A stretch of DNA of 64,000 nucleotides from Pedobacter ginsenosidimutans (GTDB taxonomy: Bacteria > Bacteroidota > Bacteroidia > Sphingobacteriales > Sphingobacteriaceae), in contig NZ_LMZQ01000003.1 in NCBI RefSeq assembly GCF_001442625.1, positions 558,001 through 622,000 of the forward strand. The letters run 5' to 3'. The notes beneath the pieces were generated by a model that saw nothing but the letters and a program-made list of their open reading frames with translations, was not told the origin of the DNA and did not search any database. Shown here piece by piece: positions 17,637-26,915 of this stretch. The translations under genes and the position numbers were made by a program. The first letter of the stretch is position 1. The number at the start of each line of letters is the position of its first letter.

Positions 17637-20015
17637 ATGAAACCGACATTGTTATTCTGCCTATTCTTATTTATACCTCTATTTCTAAATGCACAAACGA
17701 TTAAAGGAAAACTGATTGATCACAGAACCAAACAAGCTATACCTTTAGCCAATTTGGCTTTGGCCGATAAAGACCATCCAACAGTGATCAAACATACCAA
17801 TAGCGATACCACCGGTTTCTTCGAATTTATAGACCTGCCAAACGGAAAATACATTTTATCGGTTACTTTAGTCGGTTACCAAAAAACACAAAAAGAGTTA
17901 TGGATTAATGAGAACAGCCTGAAAACAATTGATGTGGGCGACATTTTAATGGAGGAAGACACTAACCTACTCCAAGAAGTAACCATAACAGGGGGAGCAC
18001 CAAATTTTAGCACAAAAAATGGTCAGATTAAAATCGGCATTGCCAATAATGTGTTTTTCAAGTCTGCTTCTAATTTGTTAGATGTGTTTAAGAAACTACC
18101 GGGCTTGCAGGTTAACGAGGATGGAACAATATTAATGGCAAGCAGGGCAACTCCAACCTTATTTGTTGATGGCAAGCCAGCAAACATGAACAACGATGAA
18201 ATCATCTCCTACCTCAGTAGCTTGTCGCCAGATATGGTCGAATCGATTGAAATGATTAACCAGCCTTCATCAAAATATGATGGAGAATATCAGGGAATTA
18301 TCGATGTAAAACTGAAGCGAAATCAGTCTTTAGGTTTAAGAGGCACCTATAATGTCCGTTTTCAGCGAAATAATTACAGTTTATTGGATAATAATCTATC
18401 CCTGGTTCTTAAAACAAACCGGTTTGTTTACGACTTAAGGTTAGGCAATACCAGCGGGAGCACTTTTTATAAGTATTATTCCCTGCAGTATTTAGCCAAT
18501 ACAAACGCCATGACTACCGATACCAGAACCATTACCTCTAACCAAAACTTTAATGTGCAGGCAAGGGTAACCTATGAGGTAAAAAAAAGGCAAAACCTTG
18601 AAGCTTTTGTACGCACGTACCAAATGGATAGAAATGCGGTGTCTGGCAATCAATTGCTTACCCAAACCGCTAGTTTAGATCAGACCACTGCGCTTGTTAA
18701 AAGCGATAATTATGCCTTGCCCAAACAATATAATTATTCTGGAGGCTTAAATTATGATGCTCAATTTAAGAATAGCGAACTTCATATAATTACCTCTTTA
18801 ACCCAAATTGACAATCGACAAACCGAAGATATTCAGAATCGTAATGTACTTAACAATCAATTGTTAAACTACTGGAAAACAGACTCTAGAAATAGTATAA
18901 TGATCCATGTTGCACAAGCAGACTACTCGCAAAAAATAGGTAAAGGAAAACTAGAATACGGAGGAAAATTTGCACATACAAAAACTCAGAACGACCTCCG
19001 CTATGATACACTAGCCAATAATGTTTTTGATTTAGATCCCAAGCGGAGTAACCAGTTCCGTTACCAAGAGTATATTGGTGCAGGCTACCTTTCTTATATT
19101 GGACAATCGAGCAAGTTTAATTACAGCTTAAGTTTAAGAGCAGAACACACACACACGATAGCCAATTCGATTACTACCGGCAGCATTACAGAAAAAAAGT
19201 ATATAAAATGGCTCCCAAGTTTAAACATTACTTATGCCATTAATGAAAGCGAACAGCTCAGTTTCAGTTATACCAGACGATTAACAAGGCCAACCTTTGC
19301 CCTGTTAAATCCTTTTCGTTTTTATTACAGTCCACGGCATTATTGGATCGGCAATCCTTACCTACAGCCCTCTACAACTAGTCTTTTCGCTCTGTCTTAT
19401 AGTAGAAAAAGCCTTAATATTTCGCTAAATGCAGGAAAGGAAACAGATCCAATGGGCCGTTATCCCGAATACAATCCAGTAACCAATGAACTGATTTTTC
19501 TGGGTAGAAACCTACCTCATAGAAAATTTGCAAATCTACAGGTAGGCACCCCCATAACAATAAACAAATGGTGGCGAATGAGCAACAACGTTACCGTTTA
19601 TTATACCAAAGAGCTAACACCTTACTTTGGAGCTACCTACGAAATACCCATATATAATTATATGGTGAATGGCAGTCAGGTTTTTACCTTAAAAAATTGG
19701 ATATTGGATGTAAGTTATACCTATGAGTCGAAAAGTGGTAATGGACTTTATATTATGGCTCCAGTTTATGGAATTGATTTTGGTGTGCAAAAAGCCTGGT
19801 TAAAAAACAGGCTCAATACTAAGCTTACGCTTTACGATGCGTTTGATAACATTAAAAGAAGGCTTATTTTCAGAGAGAAAAGCATTATCAATAACGATTT
19901 CTACCACTACTTTGCTTCGCAAAGATTGGTTTTTAGTTTAACCTTTAATTTTGGAAGTTCGACTTACAAAGCCAGGGAAAACAAAAAAAGCGAAGAAGAG
20001 AACAGGGCCAATTAA
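17637..20015 (+). CDS. TonB-dependent receptor, outer-membrane-beta-barrel family
   Basis: 792 residues from ATG 17637, which gives a proper signal peptide (MKPTLLFCLFLFIPLFLNAQ); the in-frame TTG at 17604 would bury it. Domains: carboxypeptidase-regulatory-like repeat (about 22-105, TIKGKLIDHRTKQAIPLANL), plug (about 120-215, LLDVFKKLPGLQVNEDGTI and MVESIEMINQPSSKYDGEYQG), and a 14-22 strand barrel of the OMP_b-brl_3 type to the C-terminal FSLTFNFG. The TonB box is not evident. Such receptors import peptides, siderophores or glycans; no SusD partner follows, so a glycan role is less likely. Confidence 0.9.
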   Translation: MKPTLLFCLFLFIPLFLNAQTIKGKLIDHRTKQAIPLANLALADKDHPTVIKHTNSDTTGFFEFIDLPNGKYILSVTLVGYQKTQKELWINENSLKTIDVGDILMEEDTNLLQEVTITGGAPNFSTKNGQIKIGIANNVFFKSASNLLDVFKKLPGLQVNEDGTILMASRATPTLFVDGKPANMNNDEIISYLSSLSPDMVESIEMINQPSSKYDGEYQGIIDVKLKRNQSLGLRGTYNVRFQRNNYSLLDNNLSLVLKTNRFVYDLRLGNTSGSTFYKYYSLQYLANTNAMTTDTRTITSNQNFNVQARVTYEVKKRQNLEAFVRTYQMDRNAVSGNQLLTQTASLDQTTALVKSDNYALPKQYNYSGGLNYDAQFKNSELHIITSLTQIDNRQTEDIQNRNVLNNQLLNYWKTDSRNSIMIHVAQADYSQKIGKGKLEYGGKFAHTKTQNDLRYDTLANNVFDLDPKRSNQFRYQEYIGAGYLSYIGQSSKFNYSLSLRAEHTHTIANSITTGSITEKKYIKWLPSLNITYAINESEQLSFSYTRRLTRPTFALLNPFRFYYSPRHYWIGNPYLQPSTTSLFALSYSRKSLNISLNAGKETDPMGRYPEYNPVTNELIFLGRNLPHRKFANLQVGTPITINKWWRMSNNVTVYYTKELTPYFGATYEIPIYNYMVNGSQVFTLKNWILDVSYTYESKSGNGLYIMAPVYGIDFGVQKAWLKNRLNTKLTLYDAFDNIKRRLIFREKSIINNDFYHYFASQRLVFSLTFNFGSSTYKARENKKSEEENRAN

Positions 20016-20025
20016 AAGAAATCGA

Positions 20026-21006
20026 CTATCCGCTTTGTTTTTTAAACAAAATTAGCATGAGGCTCAAACAGCCCAATATCAATATAAGCAAAACCTGTGA
20101 AGAATGAATAATGGTTGAGTATGCTAAACCATCTTTAAAAGAAATAGAATAAAGCACCAGTGACTGGGCAACCATCCAGTGGAAAACACCAATACCACCC
20201 TGAACAGGGGCCGCCATGGCAAAACCAGAAAATACAATTGCTGTAAATGCGGCATTAAAATGTAATCCTGAAGTAGCTTGAATAGAAGAAAAGGCGAAAT
20301 ACATAGAAAGTGAGTAGAAAAGCCATATCCCTAGTGTATAAGTTAAAAATAATCCTTTTCGTTTTAACTTACTGTACGAGCCAAATCCCTGGCGCAGACT
20401 TACAAAAATGCGTAAGAATTTTTTACTGAATTTTTGACGGAGAAAATATATTGCAATAGCAATGAGCAGCAGAATAATGATACCCAAACCAACCAACCAC
20501 AAATAGTTAATCGTACTTAATTTTTTAACAAGATTGAGATATATGGTTTGATAAAGAAAATCGGCCACAATATCATACTGAAAAATCAGCATTGCCAAAC
20601 TGGTGAGAAAAAGCATCAGCACATCAAATAGCCGTTCGGTAATTACGGTACCTATAGAAGCAAACATGGGTACTTTTTCGGCTTTGTGGATCACTGAGCA
20701 ACGGCCAATTTCTCCGAAGCGCGGCAAAGCAAGGTTAGCCAGATAGCCGATCATTACGGCATGGTAAGCATTCCAGAAACTTACTTTGTAATGGATAGAT
20801 TGATAGAGCATCTGCCATCGCAAAGCCCTTAACACATGGGCAATTAAAACGGTGATAGCAGAAACGACTACCCAAAAGTAATTGGCAGTTTTAATTTCAT
20901 GCCAAATCTTTTCTAAATCCTGACCTCTAAAAGCTAAATATAAAATCCCTATCCCGATTAAAAACAGGATGATATATTTTAGCGCTGTTTTGAGGTCGAA
21001 TATCAC
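20026..21006 (-). CDS. Flippase-like integral membrane protein (lysylphosphatidylglycerol synthase TM family)
   Basis: 326 residues with eight to nine membrane helices and family motifs HVLRALRWQMLYQ, LANLALPRFGEIGR, and ERLFDVLMLFL, the UPF0104/MprF N-terminal-like domain. No catalytic C-terminal domain is attached. Homologues with the catalytic part modify phospholipids; stand-alone ones are suspected lipid transporters. ATG at 21006, just 4 bases after the panD stop, so it is probably co-transcribed with panC-panD. Its end faces the TonB receptor gene with 10 bases between stops. Confidence 0.85.
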   Translation of the reverse strand: MIFDLKTALKYIILFLIGIGILYLAFRGQDLEKIWHEIKTANYFWVVVSAITVLIAHVLRALRWQMLYQSIHYKVSFWNAYHAVMIGYLANLALPRFGEIGRCSVIHKAEKVPMFASIGTVITERLFDVLMLFLTSLAMLIFQYDIVADFLYQTIYLNLVKKLSTINYLWLVGLGIIILLLIAIAIYFLRQKFSKKFLRIFVSLRQGFGSYSKLKRKGLFLTYTLGIWLFYSLSMYFAFSSIQATSGLHFNAAFTAIVFSGFAMAAPVQGGIGVFHWMVAQSLVLYSISFKDGLAYSTIIHSSQVLLILILGCLSLMLILFKKQSG

Positions 21007-21010
21007 AAGG

Positions 21011-21361
21011 TTATTTTAGCAAGTGGTTGTTATCGTCAGGAAAAACCAATATTGGATTGTATTTTTTGGCTTCTTCTATTGGTAATGAGCCGTAAGACAT
21101 AATGATGAGAATGTCGCCAAGCTGAGCCAAACGGGCTGTTGCGCCATTTAAACAGATGGTTCCGGTACCGCGTTCGCCTTTAATTACATAAGTTTCGAAA
21201 CGTGCACCATTATTATTATTTACAATCTGCACCTTTTCATTAGCGATAATGTTAGCTGCATCCATCAAATCTTCATCTATCGTAATACTGCCTACATAGT
21301 TCAATTCGGCTTGCGTTACCTTAACACGGTGTATTTTCGATTTTAATATTGTGATAACCAT
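21011..21361 (-). CDS. panD: Aspartate 1-decarboxylase
   Basis: 116 residues; makes beta-alanine for pantothenate. The proenzyme self-cleaves at G24-S25 (YVGSITID), leaving the pyruvoyl serine; the motif [12 protein letters not shown] and the length are normal. A TAACTTTG box (minus strand 21373-21366) lies 4 bases before the ATG at 21361, so a leaderless transcript is possible. Located downstream of panC on the same strand. Confidence 0.96.
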   Translation of the reverse strand: MVITILKSKIHRVKVTQAELNYVGSITIDEDLMDAANIIANEKVQIVNNNNGARFETYVIKGERGTGTICLNGATARLAQLGDILIIMSYGSLPIEEAKKYNPILVFPDDNNHLLK

Positions 21362-21463
21362 TCGGCAAAGTTAGTAATCAGTTTGGAGTTTCACTAACTC
21401 AAAGATGTAATATGGAAAATGGATGATGGTCGACTGCATATATCTTGCCCCGCCCATCTTCCA

Positions 21464-22318
21464 TCACTTAATAATCATATTATCAATCAGCCTCGTCGAA
21501 CCTACTTTAGCGGCAACTAGCGCAATCAGGTTATTTTCATGTTTTGATTTGGCTGGTTCCAGTGTATCGCCATTGGCAATCGTAAAATAATCCAGTTCAA
21601 CACCATCAATATTATGGTAAAATGCTTTGGCCTTATCTTCTAATTCAGACAGTGAATATTCGTTAAAATGATCGATAACGAACTGCAGCGATTTACTCAG
21701 CACGAGCGAATGTTTGCGATCATCGGCCGATAAATGGATATTTCGGCTGCTCATGGCTAAACCATCGGCTTCGCGGATAATCGGACAGGTAATAATGGTG
21801 ATGGGCAGCTTAAAATAAGCCAGCATATTTTTGATCATTAATACCTGCTGGAAATCTTTTTGTCCGAACATGGCTACATCTGGCTCAACGGCATCAAACA
21901 ATTTTTTTACAATCTGCGTTACACCTTGATAGTGGCCCTTTCTAAATTCGCCTTCCAACAGAAATTCGGCATTACCCAAATCAATGTGCCAAGCCTCGTC
22001 GGCCCCGGCAGGATACATTTCATCTACATTAGGCATAAATACACCGTTACAACCAGCATCGGCCAGCATGGCTAAATCGTGTTCTATAGGGCGCGGGTAT
22101 TTCTCTAAATCTTTAGGATCTGTAAACTGTGTTGGATTTACAAATATGCTACAGATAATGATATCGGCATTCTGCTGCGCCAGTTTTATCAACGATATAT
22201 GGCCATTATGCAAGGCACCCATGGTAGGCACAAGTGCTATTTTTTTACCTGATGCTTTTAAGGGTTTTAAAAAAGCCTTAAGTGCTGCTTTGGTTTTAAA
22301 TATTTCCAATTTGGACAA
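21464..22318 (-). CDS. panC: Pantothenate synthetase
   Basis: 284 residues; condenses pantoate with beta-alanine using ATP. HIGH-like PTMGALHNGH (31-40), VNPTQF, and the KMSKS-like AMSSRNIHLS are present. No ATG is available: an in-frame TAA lies 9 bases upstream of TTG 22318, so translation must start at that TTG or at TTG 22309. The N-terminus LEIFKTKAALKAFL is the family norm, supporting either. The gene begins a minus-strand run panC-panD-flippase and is divergent from the GT5-like gene. Confidence 0.95.
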   Translation of the reverse strand: MSKLEIFKTKAALKAFLKPLKASGKKIALVPTMGALHNGHISLIKLAQQNADIIICSIFVNPTQFTDPKDLEKYPRPIEHDLAMLADAGCNGVFMPNVDEMYPAGADEAWHIDLGNAEFLLEGEFRKGHYQGVTQIVKKLFDAVEPDVAMFGQKDFQQVLMIKNMLAYFKLPITIITCPIIREADGLAMSSRNIHLSADDRKHSLVLSKSLQFVIDHFNEYSLSELEDKAKAFYHNIDGVELDYFTIANGDTLEPAKSKHENNLIALVAAKVGSTRLIDNMIIK

Positions 22319-22380
22319 ACTAAATTAAAGCCGTAAAGGTGTAAATTAATCTAAACGAAACCAAACAAATGCTTGCTATA

Positions 22381-22411
22381 TTGATAAATAGTATTATTAT
22401 GCTTACCTTTG
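22381..22411 (+). promoter_or_regulatory. Promoter of the GT5-like gene
   Basis: TTG at 22381-22383 and TACCTTTG at 22404-22411 with a 20-base spacer. Predicted start about 22416, giving a 37-base leader. Confidence 0.7.
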
Positions 22412-22452
22412 CAGCTCATTATCTTTTATTTAACTTAATATTTTCTTAGAAT

Positions 22453-23283
22453 ATGGAGATGGCAAAAACGAAGCTGCTGATTGTTACACACGAGATGTCG
22501 CCTTTCCTCGAGCTTACTAAAATTTCTGAAATCACGCGCCAATTACCACAAGCAATGCAAGAAAAAGGATTCGAAATCCGCATCTTAATGCCTAAATTTG
22601 GTAACATCAACGAAAGAAGAAATCGTTTACACGAAGTAATCCGCTTATCAGGAATGAACATCATTATTGATGACAACGATAATCCTTTAATCATTAAAGT
22701 AGCCTCCATCCCAGCTGCACGCATGCAGGTTTATTTCTTAGACAACGAAGAATATTTCCAACGCAAACAAGTATTTAGAGATGCAAGCGGGAAATTCTTC
22801 GACGACAATGATGAACGCACAATTTTCTTTTGCAAAGGCGCATTGGAAACCGTTAAAAAATTAGGCTGGGCGCCAGATATTGTTCACTGTCATGGCTGGA
22901 TGAGTGCATTAGTTCCTGTCTATATCAAAACAACTTATAAAAATGATCCTACTTTTAAAAATTCTAAAGTAGTATATTCTGTTTATGAGGATGGCTTTAC
23001 AGAGAAATTAAATACTAATTTCGCGAATAAAGCAGTAATGGCAAATATGACGGAGGATGACACTAAAGCATTCTTACCATCTGATTGCGACAGCATGCAC
23101 ATTGGCGCGATAACACACTCTGATGCAGTAGTTTTAGCAGATGAAAACCTAAATAAAGATGTGTTAAAATTTGTTAAAGATTCCAATAAGCCAACATTAG
23201 CTTTTAACTTAACCGAGAATTTCGAAAACTTCTATACTTTTTATGAAGAAATTTCGAATGACGAACTGGTTTCACTTGCTTAA
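22453..23283 (+). CDS. Glycogen/starch synthase N-terminal-like protein (GT5-like, no C-terminal half)
   Basis: 276 residues that match the N-terminal Rossmann domain of glycogen synthase (LLIVTHEMSPFLELTKISEI; DIVHCHGWMSALVPVYIK), but full enzymes are about 480 residues. The C-terminal donor-binding domain is absent, and the ADP-glucose KxGGL motif is replaced by LTKISEITRQL. It ends naturally in a stop with no remnant downstream. It is therefore unlikely to make glycogen and may be a regulatory or scaffold protein. Its own promoter, and the DUF4270 lipoprotein gene 22 bases downstream, indicate a two-gene unit. Confidence 0.85.
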   Translation: MEMAKTKLLIVTHEMSPFLELTKISEITRQLPQAMQEKGFEIRILMPKFGNINERRNRLHEVIRLSGMNIIIDDNDNPLIIKVASIPAARMQVYFLDNEEYFQRKQVFRDASGKFFDDNDERTIFFCKGALETVKKLGWAPDIVHCHGWMSALVPVYIKTTYKNDPTFKNSKVVYSVYEDGFTEKLNTNFANKAVMANMTEDDTKAFLPSDCDSMHIGAITHSDAVVLADENLNKDVLKFVKDSNKPTLAFNLTENFENFYTFYEEISNDELVSLA

Positions 23284-23305
23284 TTAAGGTATTATTATTT
23301 TAAAT

Positions 23306-24736
23306 ATGAAATTTACAAAACAAGACTTATTAACCCTGTTGATAGGTCTTTTTCTTTTTGCATCGTGCAAAAACCCTGATGGTGTTGGTTTAGATGTTGA
23401 TCCGAACGCTGCAATTACCGGAACGCTGGTGGTATCGCAAGTTAAGTCTCAACTTGTTAAAGAAGACGCTGCCAACACCGCCGGATTAAACCGTTATCCA
23501 TTGGGATACATGGTAGACCCTACCTTTGGAAAGACGGAGGCCGCCCTTGCATTAACGGTTTACCCAGTGAGTGCAAGTTATGATTTCGGTACTGCTCCAG
23601 TATTAGACTCTGCAGTTTTGGTATTAAAATTAGATACAACATCTACACTAACCAAATTTTATGGCGATACCACCAATTCTAAATACAGTATTGATGTTTA
23701 TCAGTTAGCCAATAAGGTTACAACTTATAAAAGTTCTGATGTACAAGCGATTAACAACACACTTCTAGGAAACTTTACAGGCAAACTTGCACCAAATACG
23801 AAAAGAAAGATATTTGATATTGTTCCAGGCAAAGCTGATACTTTAAAAACCGTACCTGCACAGATCAGAATTCCTTTAAACAAGGCATTTATACAAAACG
23901 CTATACTTAATTTGGGTACTGCAGGAACAGCAACAGATGCTAAGTTTATAGAATCGTTTAAAGGTTTGTATGCACAGATCAATAAAACATCTTCTACAGG
24001 TGTTGGAGGGATTGCATTCTTTAACTTTTCGGGAACTGATTCTTACTTACAGCTGGTTTGGAAAAAAACGAACTCCTCAAACGGAGTAGATACTACCAGT
24101 GTAAATTTCCCTGTCGGAAAGATGGCTTTGAATGCTGCTCAAACTGCAAATGTAATTTCTGGTGTAGCAGCCAATATTAAACACGATTACACAGGTACAG
24201 AAGTGCAAACACAAATTAGTACTCCTAATCCTACTACCCCATACAATGTTACTTATTTACAAGGCTTAGCTGGTGTAAAAACAAAGTTAACCTTCCCGGA
24301 ACTGACAACTTTTACTGGTACTTACGGGAAAGCAATTATAAATAAGGCAGAGCTAGTTGTAGAGATTGGTGAGAATGCACCAGCATACCCTTTTAATGCC
24401 GCTCAACGACTTTCTTTATATCGTTGGGACATTGCACAACAACCAGCCGATATACCTGATTATACAACATTCTCTAGTAGCGCTTCTGGTGGTGCAGCAC
24501 TTTTTGGCGGTTATTTCGATTCGTTAAAGAAACGTTATATTTTTATCGTAACCAGTTACGTTCAGAGCTTGATTGATAAAAACATCGAAGATGAGGGCAC
24601 ATTCCTGGCCCCCACATCTTATACCGATTTCCAGAGAACATCTACTGCTACATCTGCAGAAAGATCGATTATAGGCGCTAGCAGCTCAACTGCCAATAAG
24701 ATAAAGTTAAATATTTACTACACTAAAATTAATTAA
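23306..24736 (+). CDS. DUF4270 lipoprotein
   Basis: 476 residues with a lipoprotein signal (LLIGLFLFASC, cysteine near 21) and a long beta-rich secreted body typical of the Bacteroidota DUF4270 family (start DGVGLDVDP; SAVLVLKLDT and KAELVVEIGE strands). Function unknown; presumably on the outer membrane. ATG at 23306. A strong terminator follows its stop codon at 24736. It is likely co-transcribed with the GT5-like gene. Confidence 0.85.
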   Translation: MKFTKQDLLTLLIGLFLFASCKNPDGVGLDVDPNAAITGTLVVSQVKSQLVKEDAANTAGLNRYPLGYMVDPTFGKTEAALALTVYPVSASYDFGTAPVLDSAVLVLKLDTTSTLTKFYGDTTNSKYSIDVYQLANKVTTYKSSDVQAINNTLLGNFTGKLAPNTKRKIFDIVPGKADTLKTVPAQIRIPLNKAFIQNAILNLGTAGTATDAKFIESFKGLYAQINKTSSTGVGGIAFFNFSGTDSYLQLVWKKTNSSNGVDTTSVNFPVGKMALNAAQTANVISGVAANIKHDYTGTEVQTQISTPNPTTPYNVTYLQGLAGVKTKLTFPELTTFTGTYGKAIINKAELVVEIGENAPAYPFNAAQRLSLYRWDIAQQPADIPDYTTFSSSASGGAALFGGYFDSLKKRYIFIVTSYVQSLIDKNIEDEGTFLAPTSYTDFQRTSTATSAERSIIGASSSTANKIKLNIYYTKIN

Positions 24737-24756
24737 CCATTTTAGTGTTACATAAG

Positions 24757-24792
24757 AAACTCCTGCTAGCAAAACTGGCAGGAGTTTTTTTG
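24757..24792 (+). terminator. Intrinsic terminator after DUF4270 gene
   Basis: AAACTCCTGC (24757-24766) pairs with GCAGGAGTTT (24778-24787), followed by a T-run to 24791. Confidence 0.9.
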
Positions 24793-24825
24793 TATCATTA
24801 TTCAGAATTAATGAAATAAGCGCAT

Positions 24826-24859
24826 AAAAAAAGCTACCTCTCATCAGGTAGCTTTTTTT
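24826..24859. terminator. Bidirectional terminator between DUF4270 gene and ssb
   Basis: AAAAAAAGCTACCT (24826-24839) and AGGTAGCTTTTTTT (24846-24859) form a 14-bp stem with a 6-base loop. It lies 18 bases past the ssb stop codon on the minus strand. Confidence 0.9.
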
Positions 24860-24877
24860 ATGTATTTTAACCCTTAA

Positions 24878-25315
24878 TTAAAATGGAAGATCTCCATTTT
24901 CATCTGATGGGCCAATTGTAAATTCATCTTCAATTTTAGTTTCAGAACTTTGATGTGTCGGTGCAGTTGGACTTTGCTCGAAATCGCTTTTTCTGCCTAA
25001 CATGGTAAAGTTTTCGGCCACAATTTCTGTTACATATTTTTTAACCTTTTCTTTATCTTCAAAGGATCTTGTTCTTAATTTGCCCTCTATGTAAACCAGT
25101 TTGCCTTTCTGAAGGTATTTGGAAGCAACTTCTGCTAAACCACGCCATAACACGATATTGTGCCATTCCGTTTGTTCTACTCTTTTACCGTCTTTGTTGT
25201 ATGTTTCTGATGTAGCTAATGGAAAACTGGCTACTGTTACGCCACCGTCTAAATGTCGCACTTCAGGGTCTTTGCCTAAATGGCCTACTAAAATAACTTT
25301 GTTAATCCCAGACAT
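24878..25315 (-). CDS. ssb: Single-stranded DNA-binding protein
   Basis: 145 residues. OB-fold with MSGINKVILVGHLGKDPEVRH, WHNIVLWRGLAEVASKYL and KGKLVYIEGKL; a short linker (residues 115-135); and the acidic tip DENGDLPF that binds repair and replication partners. ATG at 25315. mutY lies upstream on the same strand, 57 bases away, so both may be co-transcribed. Confidence 0.96.
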   Translation of the reverse strand: MSGINKVILVGHLGKDPEVRHLDGGVTVASFPLATSETYNKDGKRVEQTEWHNIVLWRGLAEVASKYLQKGKLVYIEGKLRTRSFEDKEKVKKYVTEIVAENFTMLGRKSDFEQSPTAPTHQSSETKIEDEFTIGPSDENGDLPF

Positions 25316-25371
25316 AAATATTTTTGGTTAGTTGTTTCGTTTTCTAAGTGCGCGCCGAATAAGATGGTTAG

Positions 25372-26433
25372 TTACTCCATTTTGTCCTTATAAAAATATT
25401 CCAGAACAAAATCATGGATTACTTTTGGTTGCGGTAACTCATCTAATTTACTTAAAGAAACCCAATTAAGTTCCTTTTGTTTATTAAAGTTAAATATATA
25501 ATTTTTTAATGCAAAAAATTGTACATGGATTATTTGGTGAGTTAATATGTGCTTTTTAGCGCTTATAAATGTAAAATCGGCCTTACTTCCGAATACAGAT
25601 TTTACCCGATCGATGAATGATGAATCGCTCCACTCGTATTCTTCTGTAGTTTCCACGCTAGGGAAATCATACAAATGCTGCCATATATCTCCTGCTTGTC
25701 TTTCCCTGATCAATACTTTTTCATCTTCAAAACAAACAAAATAATTAATATGCCGGTGTTTTTGTTCGGCTTTGCGAATTTTAACCGGTAACACATTTAC
25801 CTGGCCATGGTTAAAAGCATAACACTCCTGACTAAGCGGGCAAACGCTGCAATTGGGCGATTTTGGCTTACACTGCATGGCCCCAAACTCCATAATAGCC
25901 TGGTTATATAGGGCAGGGTCTTGTTTATAGAGCAAATCATTTGCTAACGCATAAAACTCTTTTTTGCCACCTGGGCTATTTATTGGCGTAGTTAAACCAT
26001 AGAACCTGGAGAGCACCCGAAATACGTTTCCATCTACCACAGCCCGTGCTTCTCCAGACGAAAATGAGGAAATGGCAGCAGCTGTATATTCACCAATTCC
26101 CTTTAATTTTATGAGCTCATCATGCAGGTTTGGGAAGATTCCATGATAATCTTTCACCACAATTTGAGCGGTTGCATGCATATTCCTGCCCCTCGAGTAA
26201 TAACCCAGTCCTTGCCAAAGCTTCAAAACTTTGGCTTCGGTAGCATTGGCAAAATCGGCAACTGTAGGAAAATTCTCCAAAAACCTATTAAAGTACGGAA
26301 GCCCTTGTTCTACTCGTGTTTGTTGTAATATAACCTCTGATAACCAGATGGTATAGGCATCTTTGGTATGCCTCCAGGGCAAATCTCTCTTGTTTATCAG
26401 GTACCAATTGATGAGTTCATTTTGAAATGTCAT
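25372..26433 (-). CDS. mutY: A/G-specific adenine glycosylase
   Basis: 353 residues. Removes adenine mispaired with 8-oxoguanine. Catalytic glutamate E33 in SEVILQQTR, helix-hairpin-helix LKGIGEYTAAAISSF (110-124), catalytic aspartate D134 in VVDGNVFRV, and the iron-sulfur cysteines C188, C195, C198, C204 (spacing 6-2-5). The C-terminal NUDIX-like domain that reads 8-oxoG ends near residue 345. ATG at 26433. A TAATTTG sequence lies upstream but is one base short of the consensus. Confidence 0.96.
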   Translation of the reverse strand: MTFQNELINWYLINKRDLPWRHTKDAYTIWLSEVILQQTRVEQGLPYFNRFLENFPTVADFANATEAKVLKLWQGLGYYSRGRNMHATAQIVVKDYHGIFPNLHDELIKLKGIGEYTAAAISSFSSGEARAVVDGNVFRVLSRFYGLTTPINSPGGKKEFYALANDLLYKQDPALYNQAIMEFGAMQCKPKSPNCSVCPLSQECYAFNHGQVNVLPVKIRKAEQKHRHINYFVCFEDEKVLIRERQAGDIWQHLYDFPSVETTEEYEWSDSSFIDRVKSVFGSKADFTFISAKKHILTHQIIHVQFFALKNYIFNFNKQKELNWVSLSKLDELPQPKVIHDFVLEYFYKDKME

Positions 26434-26541
26434 TACTGCAAATTACGGTCTATTTATCCGATTAAAAAAAAACTTGCAATTGCCTGATAAGTCTAGTGAT
26501 AAAAAAATCATCTTTTATTTCCCTATCTCATTAAAAAGCAA

Positions 26542-26549
26542 TACTTTTG
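26542..26549 (+). promoter_or_regulatory. -7 promoter element of the HU-like gene
   Basis: TACTTTTG matches TAnnTTTG; predicted start about 26554, 50 bases before the ATG. No convincing TTTG lies 17-23 bases upstream. Confidence 0.45.
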
Positions 26550-26603
26550 CAACCCCAAAACAGTAGTAATATTAAAACATAATAATATAATAAATAATAA
26601 AAT

Positions 26604-26906
26604 ATGACTAAGGCAGATATTATTTCAGAAATATCAACAAAAACCGGAATTGAGAAGGTTGATGTACAGGAAACAGTTGAGGCATTTTTCAAGGTTATCA
26701 AAACCAGCATGATTGGCGGTGAAAATGTATACGTTAGAGGCTTCGGAAGCTTTGTTGTTAAAAAGAGAGCGCAAAAAACTGCGAGAAATATCTCAAAAAA
26801 CACTGCAATAATTATCCCAGAACACTTCGTTCCTAGCTTTAAACCAGCAAAAGTATTTGTTGATAAAGTGAAAAGTAATTCAAAAAAAATTAACGTAGAA
26901 GCCTAA
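26604..26906 (+). CDS. HU/IHF-family DNA-binding protein
   Basis: 100 residues, the normal size. MTKADIISEISTKTGIEKVDV helical start, GGENVYVRGFGSFVVKKRAQ with the GFGSF turn, and the arm region ending in IIIPEHFVPSFKPAK (the usual arm tip RNPQTG is less clear here). It bends and packages DNA. ATG at 26604. Followed 9 bases later by the TPR gene on the same strand. Confidence 0.92.
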   Translation: MTKADIISEISTKTGIEKVDVQETVEAFFKVIKTSMIGGENVYVRGFGSFVVKKRAQKTARNISKNTAIIIPEHFVPSFKPAKVFVDKVKSNSKKINVEA

Positions 26907-26915
26907 GTCTTATAT

